Source: Lithodes maja
Taxonomy: Eukaryota > Arthropoda > Malacostraca > Decapoda > Lithodidae
Direction: 5' to 3'
Assembly: GCA_037953745.1 (NCBI GenBank)
Contig: JBAKBP010001602.1
Span: 62,001-126,000 of the forward strand
Length of the DNA: 64,000 nt
Positions 56,001 to 64,000 of the stretch are shown one piece after another (position 1 is the first letter of the stretch; every line of letters begins with the position of its first letter). Position numbers and translations under genes: made by a program. The notes beneath the pieces were generated by a model. The model saw only the letters and a list, made by a program, of their open reading frames with translations, was not told the DNA's origin and did not search any database.

Positions 56001-57020
56001 CGCCTCCCTAGTCTTCGTAACACCCCGAAACTTCAATCGATATGTTTCTGGTTGCAACTCGTATGCCCGTAGGACAGCTCTCTTCAATTCTGGGTAGTCA
56101 ATGCAAGACTCTAAAGGCAGTGCATCATAAGCCTTCAGACCCTTACCCGTAAGTCTTGAGGAGACTAGAGCTGCCCACTTCTCTTCAGGCCAATTATGCT
56201 CCCTACACTTCTTCTCAAAACGATTAAAAAATTCTGTGACTTCAGTTTCACTAAATGCCGGCACCAATTTGACTAAGTGGGACAAGGACTGCTCTCTTAC
56301 TTGGCCCTGACGGCCCATCCGAGTCCCTGTCGACTCTGCACGAGTCTTATCTAAATCTATTTGAGCACAATATTTCTCTGAGTCGTACCTAAGCTCAGCC
56401 TCGTGCCTCCTAGTCTCAGCCTCAATCTCATGCCTCCTAGTCTCATTCTCCTGCTTCCTAGCCTCAACCTCAATCTCCTTCTCCTGCTTCCTAGCCTCAT
56501 TCTCAATTTTAGCAAGCTCAAGTCTAAATATCATATCTGGAGACAGGCAGGAAGAGGGAGCTGCCACTACTGAAGGAGGGGGGGCAAAAACTGGGGAACC
56601 ACCATGTGCACCGCCCGAGGGCACTCCAATCTGCCAATTCTCATCCCTCTGTGGGAGAGTGCTAATCTCCGGCAACTGAGTGGACGGCACTGTGGGAGTC
56701 GAGTGAGAGGGGATCTGGGGAGGAACCCCCCCAAACGCCCTCTCCCCCGAAACCCCATGTCGCCCACGCAACACCCAGGAAATCAGCTCCCTCTTGGACA
56801 TCCCTATTACATTGGATAGGCCCAAAACCTTGGCTATCAGGTGCAAGCCATAAATATCCACCCCAGTCAGCCTCTCCTCCGTCACGTGGTACCGCTTACT
56901 CACAAAAACTCTAGCATCCTCCTCACTGATTACTAACGGCACCTCTTCAAATGGCATCTCTCGCTCCTCGTCAGTGCTAGGGCACGACATACTGAAGTCC
57001 ACAAAAAGTTCTCGAGACAA
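53022..57020 (-). CDS. B2 Gag-protease protein with remodelled, catalytically dead pol (1332 aa)
   Basis: One open frame. Residues 1-160 N-terminal and Pro-rich; about 170-235 charged coiled coil; 245-412 capsid with SCAN-like end (LLEQFYKCTG); CCHC knuckle C478, C481, H486, C491; protease D565 (DTGAS) and LLLGNDF. At about 808-810 the integrase is cleanly deleted (EDGEA joined to CHVNLLEEF). Residues about 910-1110 have no recognised family. RT returns in pieces (PYRINPARQP, DLVKGCWQVPL) but the FCIDFR block is replaced and YLDD is deleted (NLMNEIEKDDD joined to ALGHFEVYV); RNase H lacks its first Asp. Gag and protease may work, polymerase and integrase cannot. The start at 57020 is the first ATG (MSREL); C lacks those residues and starts at the MFVDFS equivalent. 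Confidence 0.9.
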   Translation of the reverse strand: MSRELFVDFSMSCPSTDEEREMPFEEVPLVISEEDARVFVSKRYHVTEERLTGVDIYGLHLIAKVLGLSNVIGMSKRELISWVLRGRHGVSGERAFGGVPPQIPSHSTPTVPSTQLPEISTLPQRDENWQIGVPSGGAHGGSPVFAPPPSVVAAPSSCLSPDMIFRLELAKIENEARKQEKEIEVEARKQENETRRHEIEAETRRHEAELRYDSEKYCAQIDLDKTRAESTGTRMGRQGQVREQSLSHLVKLVPAFSETEVTEFFNRFEKKCREHNWPEEKWAALVSSRLTGKGLKAYDALPLESCIDYPELKRAVLRAYELQPETYRLKFRGVTKTREATFLEHARDLKDALTNWTRSEKAETAEQLTELFLLEQFYKCTGAEMTLTIKEKNPKTLQEAAEMADLWLSLIRGCGSAQRSEAGNKGRDAPPPRVSDIHYANKYKSYDTKTDHKTSTVPFKKGPGPSQYQGKPKGELECYHCHEKGHFARVCPSKPPTAAVSLACNIGVSPKSSEFARGSSSEAEAQPMQKHLGGSNPAQDVFCDHRGRGCVMWAGRKHGVEVLRDTGASQTLMNNLTGYPINAARVVVVQGINATRSYPLVRLELEVDDVARELDVGIVEKLPVEGVDLLLGNDFAMPASEVLPLVVAERPADVSREEREWVERCQAQPMACAVTRARAVKVSQPSPPSSDQQRNDQQEEAKAGVGFKSFDSAALLSDSVLAPMLESGEAPGPVTASEEVGPEETPRQQRYTRREKRVAQFDIGGGLGLLRKHLDRLVPSDICKLQLEDPEVQKCGNGAVEIKHEDGEACHVNLLEEFVRQPPEQPTVPALVCHGQGGEGEGGSRAQVEESRDCHVSAEQWAGDTSLVAVEALEHLPEQQCAALQHQLGSYPTGRAEPLSLTTRAVQDVPRAGHVNVERPLASLFRWFKVGDEALAWLPGQGRPMAAKGGGQKEDIEQIGEVGCGVDVPGRHIASQCCSSLMQQPYHRPNVSGHVAKSGDAAQADVVTRNAGVRMYGIGGEALAIMNYGSDCTGGTDCPSHDLAVLGTKVEKEGDYRLEAAVSAGLWEGTRHVVRGDSARQLFTRLWQYFRMFIASPGLMYGVESDMQAGDSARLSLIPYRINPARQPMVQAELDYVWTKGLRDKECREWSLPVTLQPVLSGKISECVDCESGCALSLTDAYTISRVDDTIDRLGAASPITRVDLVKGCWQVPLSERAREVCGFVVDGSTYRCNVMPDGLKNAPATFQNLMNEIEKDDDALGHFEVYVPAYGPVVVVYPDHHPLKFLDQFHNRNMRLTRWSLRLLVYNLDIRHIAGCDNVVADGRSRVYDPG

Positions 57021-57203
57021 AAGTGTTAAACTTCCTTATGCAAGCACTAATTACTAAATTAACTGGAGTCTCTTAAATGCTCTACTAATTGCCCTACAAA
57101 AAAAAATATTCTTCAATATGCACGCTAAAGTACAAACAAACAAATGTTGTACAACTCTGCAAAAATTTATACTGTTCACAAAATCCTAAGCAAGGTCGCC
57201 ATT
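57021..57203 (-). other. B2 5' leader and primer binding site
   Basis: Primer site TGGCGACCTTGC on the minus strand at 57190-57201, two bases inside the 5' LTR; short AT-rich leader. Confidence 0.65.
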
Positions 57204-59061
57204 TGTTACGACCGGGCACTCGGGTACACTAGGGCTCTCAAACAGGACTCGAGTATGGCTCGCTGCCACAACGGAAACACACGATCCCAACCCCAGAGTA
57301 CTGCCAGCCGAACAAAAAACACCAATACCCTCCAGAGTTCTATCTGCTATAACGGGGTATACAAGAACTCGGTACTAGCGTTTCACAACAGACTAATAAA
57401 GAGACGGGAGTTATCTAGTCTGGTCAACAATCAAACAAAGAAGTAAATACAACAACACCAAAGAATAGTGTTGGCCGAAGCCGAAGTAATCCACCCTTGA
57501 CTAAGAACTTAAGAAGTCCTCCACCCTCTACTTCGGATCGGCACTATTACGTTACGTTAAACAATAGTCCTCGAGCATCGAGCAAGGAATCTTCTGATAA
57601 AGTTAGATGCTTCTCAGATACTCGTAAGAAGTAAGTATCGGATTTTGAACAGCAATTCAATAAGCAACACACTGGCAATTAACTAATATTAAAGGCTTTA
57701 AATTGACATAAGAAGAATTATAAGAATAGACAGTAGTAAATGGCAAACATATAAAAGAAGTACTCCGACAATGCACTGGCAATAGCCTACTAGGATTGTG
57801 CTCGTGGGCCACTAATCTCTAAAGTAGCTATGCGTGCCACACATGAAATCAATAGTGCATAAACAATAACATACATAAGGAAAGCTTCAATACTATGCTG
57901 TATCTGCTGACCGAGCAAAGTCTAGCTGGGATGTAGTAGGCTAGGAAACAATGGCTGAGCAAGCGGCTCGTAGCCTAGCGAGGTCCTTAAGACTGTGCGG
58001 CCAAATTACGGTAATTGACGGGATGCTCTCTTGAGAGATCCAGATCACTAGTATCTGGTTCTCTCCTGGCGATCCTCTCAAAGTCAAGCAAACGAGTTAG
58101 CACAGTGTTGGGTGGCAGAGGCAAAAGCCCTCACTCGCAACACAGCGCTAAACTCTCAAGGCACACAGTCAGAAAGACCACCTAGGCTTCCCAAGTCTCC
58201 GTTGCGATTGTACAGGTTCAACAAAACCTAATACTCATAGGGAATCACAACTCTAGTAGCCTCATCCCAGTCTAGCATCACCTAGATCAGCAGAAAACAG
58301 GAACATGAATAATCATACACAGGGAAATGCATATACGAGTGCAACAAACATTAATCAATCCTATTCTAGTTATCCCTTCCAAAATAGGCTATCTAATAGG
58401 CATATATCTCGTGAGAACTCAAGCGATAATACTTTGGCTGACTAGATCTGCACCAAAGGGGTCATTGAGGTTAAAAAGGGTTCGGGAAAAGAAGAAGGTA
58501 GGCGGTACAGAGAGTAGGGAAAGTTCACATCAGTCGGAAGAATATATATAGTTGCAAGGGATATGAGAAGTCGCTCTGCCTAATGAGTTCTGAAGAATAT
58601 GTGGCGAGACTTCCCTTTTTATACTCGGCCCTCTAGTGAGCATATCGCAAACTACTAAGGACCGCCCACTGACAATCATTACGTAATATTCTCTCTCAAT
58701 CTGGGATCGACAAAGGATTTCCCACGCACTGAGGGGGAGGAGGGAGGAGGGAGGAGGGGAGTTAAGCCTACCTGCCGCATGGCGAACTCACTGGCCCCCG
58801 TTACGTAATCTCTCTCTCTCCTCTCATCATTACAAATAAGTCCCACACACAACACTTATAACTAATGATATAAAATAGAACTCGTTGACTCAGATGAAAA
58901 CAAAATACATATTTATAATACTTATAGTACAACGGCTCACATAAACTAAGTTAGGAAACTCTACACAGACTACAGCCAAAGTTCCTGCCCTGACGATCCT
59001 AGCGAGAGTGGGGCATGACTGGGCGTTCTGTACAGCATGCTCACACTCGACATGCGTCACA
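57204..59061 (-). repeat. B2 5' LTR (1858 bp)
   Basis: Twin of 50674-52531; six substitutions noticed by eye, for example CTCTGGTAGC against CTCTAGTAGC. Confidence 0.96.
58616..58623 (-). promoter_or_regulatory. TATA box of B2 5' LTR
   Basis: Minus strand TATAAAAA in the context GAGTATAAAAAGGGAAG; likely core promoter of B2. Confidence 0.65.
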
Positions 59062-59065
59062 AATG

Positions 59066-59492
59066 GAAGTCCTTTCGTATCATTAACTCCCGTCCACTCA
59101 CCAACTCTCTGTATTATCTCTCTCTTCGCCGCAATGTTGCATTTCTCTTGCTACGCTATTCTATCACTACTACAAAAATCAGTGTTCATCAGAGCTCTCC
59201 CAGTGTATACCACCTCCTCTACGTAGGTCACGTTGTACCCGTCTTGCAACACAATCCCACCCCTACTCTGTGCAACTCTCCAACCCAAGAATGAAATGTT
59301 ACTCTCAGTGTTTCTTCTATTCAACAGCTGAGCTCTGCAACTCTCTCCTAGAATCTGTCTTTCCTTCTTCCTATGACTTCACTCTTCCTGTCACTCTTTC
59401 AACTCTCTGGGAGGCACTTGCTACAGGCAGTTCAGCCTTTTGTCTCCCTCACTCACATAGAAAGAACAACAAATTATATACAGTATATACCG
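59066..59492 (+). pseudogene. LINE C-terminal fragment right of B2
   Basis: Continuation of the LINE after the AATG duplication: SFRIINSRPLTNSLYYLSL, then the C-terminal tail in another frame. Counterpart of 42045-42470. Confidence 0.7.
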
Positions 59493-59515
59493 ATATATAT
59501 ATATATATGCATATA

Positions 59516-59587
<72 letters not shown>
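59493..59587. repeat. (TA)n microsatellite, copy 2
   Basis: TA repeat at the LINE 3' end, counterpart of 42472-42549 with a different length and interruptions. Confidence 0.9.
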
Positions 59588-59590
<3 letters not shown>

Positions 59591-59609
59591 TGTTTGTGTG
59601 GTTTTTTAT

Positions 59610-59690
59610 ACTATCAGCCGGGCTCGCACCACCGATAGTTAGGACAATTGTCCATGCTTTAACCAACTCTACAACGGCGTGATAAAGGAT
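59610..59690 (-). repeat. tRNA-like SINE head, copy 2
   Basis: Same A-box-like and B-box-like motifs as 42572-42652, with small differences between them (CATGGACAATT against CAATGCCAATT). Confidence 0.5.
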
Positions 59691-60725
59691 ACTTAACCTT
59701 TTCCTATTTGTAAATAGGAGAAGGGAAATCCTACTTGGAGAATGTATTTCAATTCATAAACATGTCGTAAGAACCATATTCCAGGATACCATACAGAGAT
59801 TTATACAAGTACCCCCACGCAACTCGAGTTGAAATGTATTTAATTTAATTCTAACCCAACCACGACTCTCGGTGGTTCCAGCCAGGTTGAGAGTATAAAT
59901 CATTTAGTAGCTCATGTGTATTTGGGAGATATACTTTATTATTGTGGTCTATGTGTATGAAGGAGACAAAAGGCAAGTTGCCTGTAGCGAGTGCCTCCCC
60001 CAAAGCCAATAGAGTGACAGCAGCCAAATTCAAGGGATGTTGAAGTCATAATCCCTGAACACACGAAGTTCGAAGCAGTCTAAGTCATAGGATGAAGGAA
60101 AGAGTGATTAAGGGCGAGAGTTCATTTGTTGAGTAGAAGAAAGACAGAACATAATATGCCAATTCTTAGGTTGGAGAGCTGGACAGAATGGAAGTGTGGC
60201 TGTGTTGAAAGGCGGTTGCCTCACACTCGCCGTAATAGAGCGGGTATGCACTGAGAGAGCGCTGAAGAACAATGATTGTTGTAATAGCTATAGAAGAGTG
60301 AAAGAGATGCAACATTGTGGCATGTAGAAAGAGATTGTAGGGAACTTGTAAGAGGAAGTGAGTCGATGAAGCAAAATACTTTTGATTCTACTCGTTCGAG
60401 AAGTACGGCATGGGTGGAGCCTCTCCACATGTGCAAACAATACTCAATACAGAGGCACACTGTGCACCAATACTGAGCTATAAGCTGAGTGGGGGTGAGG
60501 AACCCATGGAGACGGTTGAGCACACCTAACTTTTGGGAAGCTGTTTTAACAAGAAATGTAATTTGATCTTTCCAAAGAACGGTCGGATGAAAAAAGATAC
60601 ACCTAGGCTATTGAGAGAAGATGAAGGGTTCAGTTGTGTATTGTTGAAGAATAGTTGGTAGTCTTGTGGAATATTGTGATGGAGAGATAGAGGGAGAAAC
60701 TGGGTCTTGGAGACATTTAAAGTAA
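59691..60725 (-). pseudogene. Minus-strand jockey-like LINE, C-terminal half
   Basis: The minus strand reads NVSKTQFLPL, QKLGVLNRLHGFLTP, CIEYCLHMWRGSTHAVLLERVESK and LPLTSSLQSLSTCHNVASL, then the 3' tail. Same family as the plus-strand LINEs but a more diverged copy, with several stops. Its upstream part lies at 62507-63112, beyond the Harbinger-like insertion. Confidence 0.7.
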
Positions 60726-62506
60726 GGGGTACTTCACACAGTCAGGAATGCGAGCTAGAATCACTAGGAGTAATGATTCCTGGTGATTCCTGGGAATACA
60801 CCGCGAATGTCTGCAATTCCCCGTGGACTCACAACACCATAGGAACGAGTGGGAGTGTACCTGCGAATCACTGGGAATCACCAGGAATCACCAGGAATCA
60901 CCTGGATAAAACCAGGAATGAAGTGCGAGTTATTGAAAATTTGAAATTTTCGGATTACTGTAATATACGAGTTGATAGGAGTAATATAGGAATCACTGGG
61001 AATTAGATAGGAGTCACTGGGAGTCACCGAGCATCACTGGGATTTGTTAGGAATGAGATGCGAGTATGCCAAGCATGGCCCCCATTGTGTGTTTGACCCT
61101 ATAATTGAAATTAATTTTTCCTCAAGTGTCTCTTGTAGGCTATAACTACAGTCCTCTAATATCATCAGTAAGTATTATGACTGTATTCAGACTTCATTAC
61201 AGACATTAATATAATAAGATAAGTCTGTATCATTATGTACCGTAAGGTCATAATGTCCATGCTTACTATACTTTAAGAAACAAATATATTTAATTTATTG
61301 TCTAAATAGTGGATAGTTTATCCATCCCACCTTCTTCTTTTCATTCGTTACCGAGTTCTGTAATATTTCATACGATTACCTAATTTAGGTAACACTTATA
61401 GGTTGTGTTAGTATGCTTGGGTTAGGTCAGGGGAGTTGCAGAACTTCTAGATTATTAACCGGCGACTACAACGGCCCCTAAACAACCAAGCCATGATTAC
61501 GCTGGCTCAAAGTTTACTCCGGCGACTACAACGCCCCTCGAAGTAGTAATCCAAACTCCACTGTCCACCACCAAACGAACTCGACATTTCAAAACACATA
61601 CAAGCACGTATCCACCATTCTCGTTATGTTAGGTAAGGGGAGTTGCAGAACTTGTAGACTACAAGTAGGGTATTGTAACATTGACCATACATTGTTCACA
61701 TTATTTAATTACATCAACTACCGTAATTTCCTTCTCTACACACAATCACTGGGTGAATACAATGTCTTGTGGGAAATTGTACTTACAGGTTAATACTAGC
61801 CCTATTTATAATGTTTGACCAAGAAAAGTTAACTACCCGTATACTGTATATTATACTTTCACGTGAGAAGTATTACCGGTTTATATGAATAATATATTTA
61901 TTAAAGGGTACTTCACACAGTCAGGAATGCGAGCTACAATCACTAGGAGTAGCTGAAAATTCGGATTCCTGGGCCTATTCACGTTGAAAAATCGATGACT
62001 CATAGTGACTCTAGCGACATCCTAGTGATTCCTGTTAGACTCCCAGTGACTCCAAACCACTCGCGGGCGATTGGCCCTGTCTGACAAAATGTTCACCGTG
62101 TTTAAAGTTCTCGCCACGAATCGGACCATTCCTAGTGACTCCCAGTTGATTCCCAGTGATCCCCAATGATTCCCCAGTGAGTCCTGGTGATTCTCGGTGA
62201 TTTGAATCTGATTCGCGGACAGGTTTCAATTTCAGTTTCAGTTCTCACCAGAATCACCAGGACTCATTGGGAGTCACTGGGGGATCACTGGGAATGGTCC
62301 GATTTGCGGCGAGAATCTTAAACACGGTGAATATTTTGTCGGACAGGGCCAATCGGCCGGGACTGGTTTGGAGTCAACAGGAATCACTAGGATATCGCTA
62401 GAGTCACTAGGAGTCATCGATTTTCACCGCGAATAGGCCCAGGAATCCAAATTTTCAGCTACTCCTAGTGATTCTAGCTCGCATTCCTGACTGTGTGAAG
62501 TACCCC
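60726..62506. mobile_element. Harbinger-like non-autonomous element or composite (1781 bp)
   Basis: It interrupts the minus LINE exactly: TAA on both sides (60723-60725 and 62507-62509), and the LINE reads through if it is removed. The ends are perfect inverted repeats of about 47 bp beginning GGGGTACTTCACACAGTC. TAA duplication and such ends fit PIF/Harbinger. No transposase is present. Subterminal sequence is a reiteration of GAATCACTGGG- and GATTCCTGG-like motifs. The 61905-62506 portion is itself a complete foldback element. 61070-61900 is unassigned and contains two copies each of GGGGAGTTGCAGAACTT and GGCGACTACAACG. Confidence 0.75.
61905..62506. mobile_element. Foldback MITE, nearly a full palindrome (602 bp)
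   Basis: Left half 61905-62210 is the imperfect reverse complement of the right half 62220-62506 over almost the whole length. Own left end AGGGTACTTCACACAG preceded by TAA (61902-61904). It shares its right end with the larger element. It could extrude as a cruciform. Confidence 0.85.
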
Positions 62507-63112
62507 TAACAGGATTTTCTCTGCCCCAATTTATAAATATTTGATAAATCACAAAATAGGTCCTCTATGGCCTTGTCACATTTGTTATGGAGTGCATGCA
62601 TGCTGGGTTAATTTGAAAAACTAGATGAATAGTGTAAGGTAGAGTTGTCACCTTATAAGTGGATAGGACTAGAGGTACAGTTGAGTAGATCATTAATTAA
62701 TATTAGAAAGATAATTGGAGACAGGAGAGAAACCTGAGGAACACTGGAGTTGATAGGTTGAGGAAGTGAGCGATGGCCGTCCACAACTGCAGCTATGTAG
62801 TGGTCTGAAAGAAAATTAGGCACATATAGAGGGATAGAAACCGAAGGAGAGTAGTTTGGAAAATACAGATTTGTACCAGACTCTAACGAAGTCTTTCGAT
62901 ATGTCTAGCACAATAGAAACAGTTTCACCGAAGCTCCGAAAGGAGGATGACCAAGAGTTAGTAAAATAAGCAAGAAGATCACCAGTAGAGCGGCCCTTAA
63001 CGAAACCGTGCTGGCTATCTGAAAGTAGCTTATGAAAATATAAATGCTTAAGACATTTTGAGTTAAGAATAGTTTCAAAAACTTTAGAGATGCAAGAAAT
63101 AGGAGCAATTGG
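62507..63112 (-). pseudogene. Minus-strand LINE, RT palm part
   Basis: The minus strand reads PISCISKVFETILNSK, SQHGFVKGRSTGDLL, VLDISK.FVRVWYKSV, a degraded TPVFLRFLSC in place of the GVPQGSVLSP box and GDNSTLHYSS at the catalytic position, so the YADD box is destroyed. Separated from 59691-60725 by the Harbinger-like insertion. Confidence 0.7.
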
Positions 63113-63190
63113 AGGTGTGGTAGAGTGGTCTTGTTACTGGACTGGTAATGCAATGGACCAGGGTTCGAATCCCGAATTGTAAATGGCAAG
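63110..63190 (+). repeat. tRNA-derived SINE head (tRNA-Thr/Ser-like)
   Basis: A box TGGTAGAGTGG, anticodon-loop-like ACTGGTAAT and perfect B box GGTTCGAATCC with a paired T stem (CAGGG/CCCGA region). The acceptor ends do not pair, so it is not a functional tRNA gene. It abuts the 5' edge of the minus LINE fragment. Confidence 0.6.
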
Positions 63191-64000
63191 ATATTATTGG
63201 GATGGAATTTGTGATGTATCAGTGCATTACCGCAAAGCCCATCAAAACGCCATAAAATACCCTCATTGTTCCCTGATTAACCTAAGAAGTGCGCACCGTA
63301 TGTAGTGAACACCATGCCCTGGTGCGGACCTATTTCACTGTTTCCATCACTAAAATCGTTATTTTACCATAAATATAATTAATACTTATCCATATGCGCC
63401 TATTTTACGTTTAATATGAAGATATTAACATGTTACAACAAAAAAACAAGTGAAAACAGTGTTTGGCTGGTCAAAATTGCGAAATGAGAGCAAGAGTTTC
63501 ATTCATCATGTGTGAGCCAGCCTGGCCTACATCCACCCCCTCACGATGCCTGGAGAGACACTGACGTCTCTCTCCTTATCTCTCGCTCTTTCTCATGCTT
63601 GGTAACACATATGACCACGCCCTGCTAGCAACTCGCTATTGTTAGCACGAAAGTAGACCACAGAATAAGGGAATAACAAGGAAAATAGGTGATAATTGAA
63701 GGGGGGGGGGGATGAAAGGAGGGGATGTGGAGGAGTGATATGTGGCATGGCCAAGGGGCAAAACAAAAATAAAAATAAAAAGTTTCAAGTGCTACTGGGG
63801 TGTTTTAACACCTTATTAGCGGCCTAGTGGTTTATTTATATGTACCGCCCAGCGGGGTGTTTTTAGCCAAAATAGGGCTGTTTACGTGATCATTTTCATG
63901 CCTAAATAAGACCCAGAGCGTAAAACAAATATCTATCCCTGAAAGGACATAAACAGAGCTTTCCAATGACACCACAACGATCCTTTTATGATGGCTAGTT
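63191..64000. other. Unassigned terminal region
   Basis: No gene or element is recognised. It contains a G run near 63700-63711 and A-rich AAAATAAAAATAAAAA near 63765. The part directly after the SINE head may be SINE body. Confidence 0.4.

Larger units (their letters stand above)
50674..59061 (-). mobile_element. Element B2: complete non-autonomous Gmr1-like LTR element (8388 bp)
   Basis: Two LTRs of exactly 1858 bp, primer site, polypurine tract and one 1332-codon frame. Target duplication AATG (50670-50673 and 59062-59065). Copy 1 of the segmental duplication holds the unoccupied site (GTAGAATTGAAGTCC near 42036). The LTRs differ at about six positions by eye, so the insertion is recent. 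It lacks integrase and the RT catalytic core. Confidence 0.95.
43215..60175. repeat. Segmental tandem duplication, copy 2, expanded by two insertions
   Basis: Same content and order as 36326-43138, with a hAT-like element in the GNAT exon and LTR element B2 in the LINE. The homology ends at TTCTTAGGTTGGA (60175), after which this copy continues into LINE sequence that copy 1 lacks. Confidence 0.92.

Overview
This is a stretch of a eukaryotic, almost certainly animal, nuclear genome. It is made nearly entirely of mobile elements and repeats. There are no operons or ribosome binding sites; instead there are LTR retrotransposons, LINE and Penelope-like fragments, MITEs, a tRNA-like satellite, (TA)n, (GA)n and poly-C tracts, and one exon-like piece of a host GNAT (acyltransferase) gene. 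The mix and style (Penelope, piggyBac-, hAT- and Harbinger-like MITEs, long (TA)n tracts) suggest an arthropod, perhaps a crustacean; that assignment is inference.

Layout. 1-6271: decayed LTR element C (minus strand), running off the left edge. 6272-9342 and 26922-30365: a tandem satellite of about 330-bp monomers carrying tRNA-like A and B boxes, split by an insertion. 9343-26921: LTR element B1 (minus), inserted in the satellite with TSD AAAT and itself split by LTR element A (12255-21557, TSD CAAC). 30366-31990: a related LTR fragment D (plus). 32000-36300: microsatellites, a C-rich minisatellite, Penelope-like fragments and unassigned DNA. 36326-43138 and 43215-60175: two tandem copies of a 6.8-kb segment (GNAT exon, CR1-like scrap, jockey-like LINE, tRNA-like SINE). 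The second copy is enlarged by a hAT-like element (43885-45616) and LTR element B2 (50674-59061). 60176-63115: minus-strand LINE split by a Harbinger-like composite (60726-62506). 63110-64000: tRNA-like SINE and unassigned DNA.

The main actor is element A: one uninterrupted 1714-codon gag-pol frame between two 1815-bp LTRs that differ at about three positions by eye. Its pol order is protease-integrase-RT-RNase H, the unusual order of the Gmr1-like branch of Ty3/gypsy, and its Gag carries a SCAN-like region. B1 and B2 are a non-autonomous sister family with the same LTR ends, primer site and Gag. They lost the integrase in one shared deletion and lack the RT catalytic core, yet keep long open frames. 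They probably depended on an autonomous relative for replication and integration. C is an older relative that still has integrase and RT sequence but is broken by stops and frameshifts.

Three insertions (A, B2, hAT) each have an unoccupied copy of the same site elsewhere in the window, so order of events can be read directly: segmental duplication, then hAT and B2 into copy two; satellite, then B1, then A.
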